Source: Sceloporus undulatus (lineage: Eukaryota > Chordata > Lepidosauria > Squamata > Phrynosomatidae). From it: a stretch of DNA of 64,000 nt. Every line of letters starts with the position of its first letter. The stretch's first letter is position 1. The stretch is taken from contig NC_056523.1 of NCBI RefSeq assembly GCF_019175285.1, positions 183,103,130 to 183,167,129 of the forward strand. The letters run 5' to 3'. The position numbers and the translations under genes are program-made. Positions 12,201 to 25,059 of this stretch are shown one piece after another. The notes under the pieces were generated by a model. The model was not told where the DNA came from, made no database searches, and worked only from the letters and a program-made list of their open reading frames with translations.

Positions 12201-15200
12201 TCCAAAAGCATGTGGGAAGCTCAAGACCCTCTCAAGAAATGAAGTGATGCACGCATAGAAGAAGATTCACATGATAGGCTCTCCCCAAGCAGCCTACAGA
12301 TTCAGATAAGATCTTTACGATTTGGAGATGATAATCTATGTTGTAGTGGCTCTCATGACATAATAAAGGGTCTGGGGAGCAGCACTTTGTGTCTTGGCTT
12401 CAGACCAGCTTGAGGAATGTGTGGCCTTCTAGATGTTGTTCAACTGCAACTCCCATAATCTTTCACCACTGGCTTTATTCTCTACAGTTGATGGGAACTG
12501 CAATCTAGCAATGGTTGGGTGCAGCAGCAGGTGATAGCTCCCATCTCAGTGATCAGTAAATTTATTCTGGATTTTAGTACAAACTTTGAGGGAGTTAATC
12601 TATGATTAAAGGTTTCAGGACTTAAAATAGCTCCTTTGTAGTCTGAACTAAAACCTGAAGCAGATTCATTACGCCAGTGACATGGAAGTCATCATTGTTG
12701 TTGTTGGGTTTTTTGTTGTTATTGTAACAATAACTATCCCACCTTTTTCCCAATATAGAGACTCAAGGAGGCTCACAACAAATTTAAAACCACACAAAAA
12801 GTATAAATATAGTATTTTTTTTTAAAAAAATAGCAATTTATAAAGTGAAAACCATTAAACATTAAAATAGCAAAATGTATTTTTAAAAACTCTATACAAA
12901 CCTTAAAATCGGAATTACAAGGCATTTAAAAGTCCAGTCCTCATCAGTATGAAAAAGCTGACAGTAAAAAATGTTTTTATCTACCACCAAGAGGAGAACA
13001 GGGATGGTGCTTCTCTAGGGAGGGAGTGCCAAAGACTGGGGACCAGCCACCAAAAAGGTCCCTTCTCTTGCTTTCACCAAATGAACCTGAGAGGGTGGAG
13101 GAGAAGGGAGCAGAGCCTCTCCAGATGATCTTAATGCTGTAGTGGGCTCATAAACGGAGATACAGTCTTTCAAATAACCTGGACCCAAGCCATATAGTTA
13201 CCACTGGCTGGAGGGTCATACATTCCTCAGCCATGGCTTAAGGTTTCCATATGGTTTCCCAGGAACAACCATGGCAGGAGGGGTAGTGAATGATGAGAAA
13301 GATTGCTAGAGACACCAGCCAAAGGTGTGTGTGCATGTAATTTTTGATAATGCAGGGGAAAATATTTATGACCTAGTCCTAAGTTTAATCACGTTAACTT
13401 GGAAAGAAGTCCAATAGGACTCAGTAAGACTTGCATTTCTAAGGATGTATGTTCATTAAAGTAAGTATAGGTTCTTTTTTCCTTGGCAGCAAAGTATCCT
13501 GTCCCCCTACCCCACTCCCATGCTTTCTCATTTCATGGAATTAAAATAAAAAGACCCATCCTTCAAAAAACAGGCATGTGTGCATTCCATTATATAACAG
13601 CCCTGTATGTATACTAAAAGTTGTCTATCAGTGATTTGAAGCATTTGTTCTACTCAGGCATTTCCTGCTCAGCTTGAGCTGAGGCTTTGCAAAGCCTTAC
13701 ATTCAAGACGTCAAACTAGGGTTATCAAGCAGCACCACTTTAGAACTTAACTGATGTTTTATTGGGGGTGAGCTAAATTAAATAGGGGATGCAAAGGAGC
13801 TGATTTGCAAAATGCTCTGTTCCCTTGGGGCTGATTCATTGTTCCTCTGCACCCCTCTTCAACCTTGTTTAACTTTTAGACTCCAAACTCTGCTGGTAGT
13901 AACCTTTCTTTTAGTTATACTGTTCTATGAAGTTGCATGTATACCAATAAGCAACACTGTCCAGTGGGCAGATAGGCTCTTTAACAACTGGGTTACAATG
14001 GACTAATTCTGAATGATTTACAAAGCAATCCCAGGAAAGTTTGTATCAGATGCAAGTCTCAGTAAGCCCCACAGAGTTTACTTCCAGGCAAATGAGTATA
14101 GGGCAGTGATGGCGAACCTATGGCACCCATGCCAGAGGTGGCACTCAGAGTCCTCTCTGTGGGCACATGTGCCATTGTCTCAGCACAGAGTTTGCCAGAG
14201 TTTGTTACTAGAAAGCCATAGGGACATGGTACTTAGCAATAAATAAGTGGGTTTTGGGTTGCAGTTTGGGCACTCGGCCTCAAAAAGGTTCACCATCACT
14301 GGAATAGGGTTACAGTCTGAATTAATTCGTTTTGGTGTTTGTGTACTGCTCTTCCACCAAAAGTTGTCCCCTTAAAGTAGAGGTGGGGAACTGAGTCATT
14401 AGGAAAAACCAATTTTCAGTGTGATCCCCATCCTGCCAGTGGGACACAGGTCCATTTCCTCTGATGAAACGTAATGGTCCTGCTTCAGCCTACTTCCAGT
14501 TGAGTTTTTTTACTACTTTTGGGGATAAGAGAAACAATACTGCCACAGTTTGGGTCAATTTTGTCATTCTGGGCAATTTGGGGGGTTAAAAAATGGGAAG
14601 GAAGCTTAAAAAATTGCAAAATGAGATTGGGGTGTTACACACAATCCATGTGCCTCACCCTCCCCAAAACATCTAACCCTGACTTGAAGCAATATACAAA
14701 AGAGACAATGAGAATCTTGTCAAACATTTTGGTGTTTAATTAAGCAACCAGTTCGGTGGAAGGGAAATGATCTGAAATTTCCAATCTTTCAAACAATCTG
14801 ATTTTCTTCTATTTCTCAACTCACCCCCGGGGGGGGGGGCTGTTTGACAGAATCTTCTCCAAATATCCTCAACCATTTTCCTAACACTGGCTGCCATACC
14901 CCACATCACATCATACTGCAGGATGACACTATGCCCAGGCCTTCTTGAAGGTTACAAAATGATGAGTAGGCTGCCAATTCATTTGCTGCTTGTTCCATTG
15001 AAATCAACTTGCTGTATTGTGCTATGGTCACAGATTATGTGAATCTCACACTCCTGAAAAACTGATGGAGAATTCCTACTGCCACAAAAGAAATTCTGTG
15101 AAAGGGCCCACTCTGTCTTCTCTGCCAGCAAAGATGGTGTAGAAATTTGTAGAGCAGCACACAGTCTAGAATCCTGATTTCTTCCTCTTGTTTCCAATGT

Positions 15201-18200
15201 AACTGGAATGTTATTAGAAGTTTCCACTGGCATTAGCCCATCAAGCTCCTTTAGATAAAATGGACACTGTGGCCCTGGCTCCAATTAAAAACTTACCGGA
15301 AAGCAGCCAAGTATTCTGGATCCCCCATGGGTGGGTCAAGGCCACCTGTCCAAGCGACATTGACGGTGAAGCCCTCACCAGCACAAGAGCCCACCTGAAA
15401 AAGAAAAACAGAGAGGGTCTGTAGCTCACGTCTTCTTACCCTTTCACACTCATCGGAAGACATCTTCAGGAAAACCACTTGCATAGGAGTCAGGCTTCAA
15501 GGTGCTGTCTGCTGCATTCAGCTGCAGTGTGAGCAAGCATCTATGACACAACAAGGGGATGAAACATATGACTCTTCTGGTGCCTTTGGATGGCAACTCA
15601 CTTCAGGACTAGCCAGTACAGCCAATAGTCACGGATGATGAGAGCTATAGCCTAGCAACATTTGGAGGGTTATACACTCCATACCCTTCGTCTAGAGCAG
15701 TGGTTTCCAACCTTTGGTTTTCCATTTGTTTTGGACTTCAGCTCCCAGAAACCCCAGCCAACTGGCCAACAGTCAGGAACTATGGGAGCTGAAGTCCAAA
15801 TCATCTGGAGCACCAAACGTTGGAAATCACTGATCTAGAGTAACTGAAGTGCCCAAGGCAGCTGTATGGGATTTCCTGATGTACCAGACTACATCCTCCA
15901 AGGGACCAGAAAAAAACAGATACGCTGTCAACACTGGGTACTATATGGACCATTCATTACAACAGGGAAAAAAATTGTGGCACAAACCTTTTAACTTGTG
16001 GATGTGTTTCCTTAAATCATTTTTATGGTCTTCACTTCTGAGGAATTGTAACACAGTGGCTTGCGTGATGTTGGTCTAAGTGCTTTTTTTATTTTGTTTT
16101 TTTTGCATTCTTTGAAACACAAAACACATCCAATGTCCTAGAGGACTAGTGATGGAGTTGCAGCCCTAACTGTTCAGAGAACTATCTTTTATAAAAGAAA
16201 GAAAGAAAGGCATCCACAAAACCCCAGGAATGAAGCAACTATATCTCCAGGGAGCTATCATCTCCCTCTCTCTCTAAAAGCCAGTTCCCAACTTTACATG
16301 ACATGGGAGTGGAGCCAGGAAATGGGATCCAGGATGAAGTAAAGCAAGGAGAAGCTGACTTGCCTCTTAGGGGCTAAAATTCTCAAGGGCAAGGGGCAAA
16401 TTTGGCTCCTATCCTAATGATGCCCTTGAGGCCTGCAATCTACTTTCTCCCATTGGAGCTGTCACTCACTTCTGAAGAAGAAACTGAAGCCCTGAATATA
16501 GGGATCCTGTTTAAGGGAAGGCAAAGCCTGCACCAGGGATGGGATGGCCTGGTTCCCATGACCCTGTGCATTGCTCTCTCACAAGTTTATTTCAAAGGCT
16601 GTCAGCCAAACTGGTGGTACAGTGGTTGTTAAGGTCAAGACTAAGACCAGGGCATGGGAATATGTTACATTTTTACACTACAGACCCCAGAAACCCCCAA
16701 TAGCAGTTCTGAGAATAGTGGTCCAAAAAAAAGTAACTTCCTCAAGTTCTGATGGGATACATCCCAGATTTGAATTGACCTGAGGTAAACTCAAGCTGAG
16801 TGAGCTTGGGGCCAGTAATTTTTTCAATTTATTCTACCTTACAGGATTGTTGTGAAACTGAATGGAGGAGGGAGGCATGCATCCCATTGGAGAATGAATG
16901 GGATCAAAATGTGAAAATAAAATAAAAATAAAATAAACATACCACTTCTCACTACACACACACACATTCGTCATCATCATCATCATCATCATCATCATCA
17001 CCACCACCACCACCACCACCACCACCACCACTACCACCACCACCACAATGATGGTCATGTGTCTAGCACAAATTAACATTGACTATTTCCCTCTATAGTG
17101 ATAAATAGAATACGATTAGAAAGATGCAACCCAAAAGTCCAGTGGAGACCATGACCAGAAGCAGTTCATGAGTGCGTTTCTCTCCCTTACCCCATGATCT
17201 ACTTGTGCACTGGGCAAGGTTTGTACAGGTTGTCACTTATGTGTCTACAGACCTTCTTGGACACATTAATACACGAAGGTGAATCAGAGAGCAACAGCAA
17301 ATGCCAGCATGAGATATGCACATCTGTAACTTTGTGGAACACATGATAGATTTAAAATGTTTGTGTAAGATTAGCTGCTTCCTCCCCTCCACTTCACAAA
17401 ATCTACTGCCACTCTCATATACAGCTGTTGCATTGATCTTTTTCTTCCCTGCAAGGACAGTCCAATTGTAAAATATGAAGTAGGCTAGAGTTCAGTTCTG
17501 GGCTTGCTGAATGTACATATCTATGTAGGTACACTTTTTTTTAATGTATACCAAGCCTTTCTACCAAATAAGGCACTCAAGGTGGTCGACAGCAATAAAA
17601 TAGAGATTAAAAATAAAATCTTGATTAAGAACACACCATAAAAATAAACTGAAAACACAGCAAAAGGCATGAGCATTGCTCTGCTGTTACCAGTATTGTA
17701 GAGGGTTTGGGGTTGTGTGTATGTGGTTAACCTCTCGCCTCACACATTGTAATTCCATGTTCTAGTATCCGGCATTTTATTATCTTTTGTGAAGAGTGAA
17801 GCCAGCCTGTGGCACAACCAAGCATGGCACCCACAAAAGTAAATAACCCTTGCAGGGTCCCCCCCCCTCTTCTTTTTAATATGCCTCTGATGTAGAGGAA
17901 GACATGAGGTTTTGGAACAACAGCAGCAACAAAAATTTATTTTATTTTATTTTTAGCAATATTCATGTTCCATGCGACACAACCCAAGCTGGCTCCTTGT
18001 AGGCAAGCAACCACTGTACCCAGATGGTAGTGAAAAGGAGTGGAACTTTATATAGGGGGACTCCCTTTCCAGTGGGGAAAAAGATAGATAATGGTTTGGG
18101 AGATAGGAAGACATAATCTTTGAAGTGTTGCCACCCTTACAGATAATGTAATGTATGCTAGCTGGGGGGAAAGAGATCCGTAAGAGAGGTCCTGAGAATT

Positions 18201-21200
18201 TTGCTTCAGTTTTCCATTTTGGCAGAGTCCGCAACATCTAAATAGACAGTGGAGCTGATGAATGAGGGAGAAACAGCTCATAAAAGGGGTGGGTGGGAGC
18301 CTGGAGTGATATGCCACAGTCTCCCAGGGATCTGCTCAATATCATAAACAATCCCTCAGACCCTTTGATATCTCCTGCTTGGAGGGAAAGATGAGAACCA
18401 GATGGGAGCATACTCTAGTTCTGGCCACTTTCAGCATTAAGCCTCTTTGAAAGCAGGTTATAAAACATGATGGATATGAAGCGCCAAAGAGTTTTGCCTA
18501 TTCTCCCCACCCTCCTGGCTAGGAGGAAACACCACCATCCGTCACTAATTCTGGGAGTTTTCCAGCTTTGGCTTAATGAGTCTCTCCCTAAAGTGCTTTT
18601 ACAAGTTATTCAAATCAGCCTGTCCTCCTCTTTTGTTCCCAATGTGTTGTGTTGTTTTAAAAACTTGTGAGAAGGGCTGACATGGTATGTAAAGGTCAGA
18701 GAAACTCATAGATGTGAATTCTGATAAATCAGTATGTCATCTGATAAATCATATGTGGTTGCATTGTACTTATTGCAAAGAAGCTTCCAATATGGATGGG
18801 TTGAGCTGCTGCTCACAACCACAGCAGTTGCTCAGGGAATAAAATGGTTGTCCTAACAACATGTCTGCAGTCCAGTTATCTTGAAGAAAGTGATAGCTGT
18901 CAAGTAGATTATATTTAAAATTCAGGGATTTGTGGATAAGACTAAGGGCTGGAAAGCTGATTGGGTGGAAGTTCCAGAAGGGGAGGAACTCAAAGGTCAG
19001 ATAATGCAGATGCAAGGACAGTAATAACTGTAACCAGAAGAGAGAGGAACTTGAAGGAAGGACAGTTATAATAGACAGTGCACAAATAGATAATGGGGTA
19101 GGAGTGCCCTCTGTATCACACCTGGGAAAGTTCCCTTTCCTTTCCTTTTGGATTATAATTCCTCAAGTCCTCCTACAAATTCCAGAAGACTTGTAAAACT
19201 GAATTTTTCCAAGCTTGGCTCTAGATGTTGCTGGATTACAATTCCCATGATCCCTTATCAGAATTGGCTATCATGGCTAGGGCACACAGGAGCTGAAGTC
19301 CAATGCTATCTGAAGGGTCTGGGGCAGAGGTCTGGGGACTCAGAGGCTGTGGAGAAAGGTTTGTGCTTTTGGAACTAGATAGAAGGGAGACTTCTGCCTA
19401 CCTTGGTTTCCACTGTTATTCCAGCAATGTGATCTTGCAAACGAGAACAAGCCGTGACCTAGTTTTATCTGAATGGCCTGACAGATGTAGCAGTTTTCAA
19501 GATTTATGTTACTGAAGACTTCTAGATGCTGTTTCCAAGGGACATCCAAAGGCATATCTTATTGGCAGGGCCAAGTTGGGAGTTTGCAGCCCAACAATTC
19601 ACATATAGTGTCACTGAGTGCTTGGGGAGTGAATTGGGATCTGCAGCTGGGTCTCCGGAGAGAAAAGCTGCTATAGATTGGACCATGTTTGCTGAAAAGC
19701 AATACCACATGCATCCTCCAACTCTGAGGTACCTCTTGTTGTGTATCCATGTTCCCTCTACAAGTGCATGTAAGCGATTTCCAGGGACAATAGGAGCAAG
19801 TACAATGGCTCTCCTGAAATACAGCAGGGGCTGCTCATGCACCACTGGAATACACTGGTCCCCCGGGTTACGAAATACCCAGGTTACGAAATTTTCGGGA
19901 TACGAATAAATCCCATAGGGATTTATTGTTTTGGCTTACGAAGGTTTTTTCGGGTTACGAAAAAACCCCGGCGCTGTTTTAAATGGAGCTGCGGCGCAGC
20001 CGCGGCTTTTTCCCCATTAGCGCCTATGGGCTATTCGGCTTACGAAGTATCCCGGGTTACGAAAGCGGCGGCGGAACGAATTAATTTCGTAACCCGGGGT
20101 ACCAGTGTATTGGTGATAAGGCAGTAGTGGAATTTACCTTGAAAACTAGATGTCTCAGTAGAATGTGCCTTGTTTAAAAACAAAATTACAATTCCTGGAG
20201 GTTTTGAAATAAGAGCAACACCTTGTTTTTAAAGGGAATTCAGAGTGGTACCCCCACCCCCAGGACTTTAAATAGGAGCTCACTTCATCAGCTGCTCCAC
20301 TTCCAGGGAAGAAGTTGCCATTGTCATGCCGATGTAGAGAAATATAGAGAACGTTTGGGTCTCGGTAGAACACTTGCTGTGTTCCGTTGCCATGGTGAAC
20401 ATCCTGAGGAAGAGAAGGAGGAAGAACAAGAAGACAAAGTAAGGGGAGAAAATGCATGAGATCTTTTAGGGCAGGTCTGCACTGGCCAGAATACCCTGGG
20501 CTGCCTCCAAAGTTTTCCGAGCCTGAAGCTGCTCCGATTTCCCCCCTTTAACTGGGCACTCTGAAGAGACAACAGACAGCTGTCTACATGTGTGGGACGC
20601 TGTGCCACCTGGGTCTCTTTCTCTCTGGGGTAGAAAATGAGGTGTTCAGCATTTATCACATGGCAAGGTTTCTTGTTGTGACCACAGAGGGAGAGACTCA
20701 CACCCATGGCATTGGTGTTGGGCAGCACAGGGGGATGCTGTGTACACAGCTGCCCAGTGCCACTCTACTGTGTTTTCCTGCAAAATTCAGAGCATACAGT
20801 GAGTTGTTTTTTTTAAAAAAAAACTGATGTAAGGGATAGATGGCTCAGATATGATGTGGAACTGGCCTTCTATTGTGAAGACAGTCCATAGCCAAATCCA
20901 GGTGAAGACAGGATGCAATAAGGGCAGGAGGAAACCGGTGCAAATGTCCCATGTAGAAATGACCTTACATAGTGTATAAGATCCTTCAGAGCCAGTGCCA
21001 CTCAACCTCTACATTTCTAAATTTTATACCTCACATCTTTGCAAAGGTAACTAGAAACAAACTTGCAGCTTAGGAGAGAAGAAAGAATTCCTCTATGGCA
21101 ATATGAAGGGCACAGAACTCACCCAGTCTACAATAAGGATCTTGCTGATTTTCCCTTTCTGTTGGAGCTGTCTGGCTGCAATTGCCACAGAGTTGAAGAA

Positions 21201-24200
21201 ACAGAAGCCCCTGTCAAGGAAGAAGAGGGGGGCAAACAGGCTAGTATTCAGAACAAGCAGTAATGCACCTAGTCAGCTTCCCTTAATACTTATTTTGTTA
21301 TTTATTTAAATTATCTGTTAGTGAAATCTACATCCCATCTTTCTTCCAATGAATATGGTTCTTACCTTTCCGCTTCACTGGTATCTTCACAATAACTTTG
21401 TGAGTACTTGTTGGTTGTTCTGTACCTTTGAGTTGTTTCCAACTTATGCTGACAGTAAGGTGAACCTATCATGGGGTTTTCTTGGCAAGATATATTCAGA
21501 GGTTTGCCATTGCCTTCCTCTGAAGCTGAGAGAGTGTGACTTGCCCAAGACCATCCAGTGGGGTTCCATGGCCAAGAGGGGATTCAAACCTTGACTCCCA
21601 GAATCCTAGTCTAACACTTAAACCATGTGGCTGAGATAGGCTGAGAGGGATTGTCCCAGGCTACCCAGTTAATTTTATAATTTAGTAGGAATTAGGGTAT
21701 AGATCTCCAAAGTGCCAATCTAGCACTGTAAAATCCTGCACCACACTGGTATCCAGACTTTGCTCTTGTAACCCACTGCTTCCATACAACAGACAGTTTA
21801 TGCTCCTTTTTGCAAAGATCATTCTTCTAAGAACTTGAATTATTATGAAAAGTGACACTAGCAATTATTATTTTGTCTGTTACTCATATAAGTAATGAAT
21901 GCTTCATCGATGGATTTCCTACCAATATTAATTTTATACCCCCTCCTATATATTATCTTCCCAACTACCCAAAAACAATATTTTGCAATAATGAACAAAT
22001 CTTATTCATTATGCAAAATACAGTTTTTGCCTTAATTTTGTTAAAATGTTTTAAAATAGTGTTACCTCTTGTTCCTTAAAAATAAAAGGTAATGAATATC
22101 GACATTATTTTTAAGGTATTAATTCCAAACTTTGCATCTTGCAATACTGACACAAAGGAGCCATTTCCCAAATCCTACAGAGACACAGAGTGGTGGAACT
22201 TAGGCCAGGATTGGATAAATGTGCTATGGGCAGGGGGAAATTTTTCACACACACACACACACACACACACCCCTTTATGAAGCTAAGTCATGTGAATTCA
22301 CTTTTACTTTTACCCAATTGATCTGTTTTGAGGGTGGGGTGGAAAGTGAAATCTTAATGTCTGAGGGTAGCTTTCCATGTTTTCTGGAGGAAGGGGTAGC
22401 AGTCTACATCCAGCCAGCATGGTGTGGTGGTTTGAGTGCTAGACTAGGACTCCAGAAGACCAGGGTTCGATTCCCAGCTTGGTCATAAAATCCGCTGGGT
22501 GGTCTTGGTCAAGTCTTGCTCTCTCAGCTCTCTCAGAGGAAGGTAATGGCAAACCCCATCTGAACAAATCTTGTCAAGAAAACCCTGCAATAGGGTTGCC
22601 TTAGGGTTGCCCTAAGCTGGAAATAAAGGCACACAACAACAATTGGCCCCCGATCACTCTATACATAATTGGGAGGGAGAGTCTGGAGGATTCATGGTCT
22701 CCTGGTGGGCTGCAATTGAGGGTGCATTTCCCCTACCCATAAGTTATCCAGGGAAGGATGCACAGTACCAGTGGTGTATCTCCTTTGGGTTTGGTAAGCA
22801 TCCATTATAACACACATGAATGAACTTTGAAGGACACTATCCTACAACTAGAGAACCAAAGTCTGATGTCAAGATTCTCCTTGAAGCATTTTGTGTCTTA
22901 GGTAGTCTTAGGATGAATGAAAGCTCTTACTGCAGGTTCCTAACTTTATGACTACAGCAAAGGTTTGACCTGCCTGTGCAAATGAACCATCAGAGGCCGT
23001 ACACCAGAGAGGAGGGCTAAAGCTGCACTGCAGAAATAATGCAGTCTGACTTTAACTGCCACAGTTGAATGCTATGGATTTCTGAGATTTATAGTTTGGT
23101 GGGGTACCAGAACACTCTGAGAGAAAAGGCTAAATATCTCACAAAATTACATATTCCAGAATTTGATATCACTGAGCCATGGCAGTATTATTGCTGTATT
23201 ATTTCTGCAGTGCAGATGCAGCCAAAGCTTTGCATCACCTCAGATGCAAGGCTTTTCACTGGAATTCCTTCACACATTAAGCGGAGAGCCAGCAGAGGTT
23301 GATTAGTGATGTACATGCATGTCAGCTGCTAAGGCTTTCTATATAAATTTAATAAATCTTAGTATCCTGTTTGACTGGCAAACACAGTCACTCTGTAGAG
23401 ATCCTGATGTAGCCAAACCTGCACCATCTATGCACGAAGGAGTGGACCAAAAGGCCCAATATATGCAGAAGTAAAAAAATCTTTCTTTAATTTTATTTTG
23501 AAAAATGGGGAAGGCACTGTGACCAAGGAGGTTAAGAATAAGTAGAGATGCTGTCCTTACATAGCTGTTGAGGGATCCGCATGGTGTCCCGGCGGCCGTA
23601 CAACTGCAAAGCCATTCTGCAAGACAAATATATTTAAATACATCTATGCACATAATTTAAAAAAAAACTGAAAAGAAGGTGACAGACATTGCGACATTAT
23701 TACTGTTAGTACTGTTGCTGTTGTTATCATCATCATTAACATCCACAATGCTTAGAATGAACTCAGTGTTACACAGAAATTTGAAAGCCTCAACATCAAT
23801 TTATGTTCGGCACTAGATTAGCAAAAAATAAAAATAAAAAATTGTGAGGGTTTGCCTTATAGTTGTTTTCAATCATGTTTCAATATATGTAGTTATAAGT
23901 TCAGTAACTGGCATCTTTGTTTCTTTTTCCGTCCACCACATTATATCTTACTTTAGATGTGGTTACTGTACTTAGTCTAAATGGCTGTCTTTTATGGGTA
24001 TGATGCAGCCAGAGATAAGCCTTTCTTCCCTCTGTAATTAAGGTACATACACCTACCAATTAGCATTACCAGAGTGAAAACTGGAGAGGGTTCGTGTCCT
24101 TTTAATGTTTCTGTAAAAAAGGAACTTTCTGTCATTGTTGCTTATCATACAATCAGGAAACAAGCAACACCCATTGAAATTCCCTCATCTACACAACCAC

Positions 24201-25006
24201 TAAAGGTCTGCTCCAGTTCTCACCCTGGCAACCATACTACCAATATAGGTAATCTTTTCATGCATTTGAGAAAGTAGGCTTTGGTCCATCAACACCACAA
24301 TATATCTGTTAACTTAAATTGGAAGTGGGCAACTGTGGCTTTCAAGAGGATTTTGGACTGCATCAGCTCTCATCAAAATAGCTAAGGTTGAGGGATGATG
24401 GGAGTTGCAATGCAACACGATCTGGAGAACCATACACTATCCATTCCTGGCTTATATGATGCCAACAGAATCTTGCTGGCTTTTGGCTGCAATGGACTAA
24501 TATGGCCATCCCCTTGATTAAGTTCCCCTTGATGGAAGTTAAGTCACACTGCAGAATTAAAACAGTTTTAACATCTCCTTAACTGCGATGGCTCCATGCT
24601 ATGGAATCCTGGGATTTATAGTTTGTTGTGGCACCAGAGCTCTCTGGGAGAAAAAGGTTAATATTTCACAAAACTATAAATCCCAGAATTCAATAGCATT
24701 ATTTCGGCAGTGCAGATACAGCTTAAGTGTTAGTACAAAAATGATCTCATCCACTGGATGTACAGGAGAAACATGAAGCTGGGGACTTCTGAATGGTGAG
24801 CCACATCTCACTGCTGAATTACCACGGAAAGGATGAGAATGAAAAGCTTTCAAAAATTAGAAGAAATATTTTGTATTTGTGAGAGAGATGATGGGTAGAA
24901 TTCACAGCAAGCGAGTGGTGCCATTGAAAGCAGAAGGAAAAGTCAGTTTTGATTAAGTAATGTTGCATCAAAATCTCTGAGCCTTAAGTGTAACTCAGTA
25001 TCTCTG

Positions 25007-25059
<53 letters not shown>

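Larger units (their letters stand above)
10707..15296 (-). other. HDAC7 intron
   Basis: Contains a pogo-type remnant at about 10850-10965, an old hAT-like block at 12410-12545, a LINE 3' region at 12720-13230 and a hAT element at 14104-14301. The stretch 11230-12400 has several open frames in both strands but none resembles a known protein. Confidence 0.6.
15395..20283 (-). other. HDAC7 intron
   Basis: Contains a 135-bp hAT element, a long ATC/CCA microsatellite, a LINE 3' fragment at about 17545-17650, a degraded hAT block at 19205-19310 and a mariner-type element at 19853-20107. The rest looks unique. Confidence 0.6.
21211..23560 (-). other. HDAC7 intron
   Basis: Contains two tRNA-derived SINEs in opposite orientations, a short (CA)n at 22246-22270 and a palindromic element at 23019-23226. 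Confidence 0.65.

Noticed and set aside
11325-12247. Protein gene in overlapping plus-strand frames
   Set aside because: The frames overlap each other and the opposite strand, show no known domain and sit within an HDAC7 intron. They look like chance frames in GC-richer sequence.
16834-17079. Minus-strand frame with V and M runs
   Set aside because: Direct translation of an ATC/CCA microsatellite.
22416-22500. tRNA gene
   Set aside because: A and B boxes are present but no cloverleaf fits and the sequence continues as a SINE with AAC tail.
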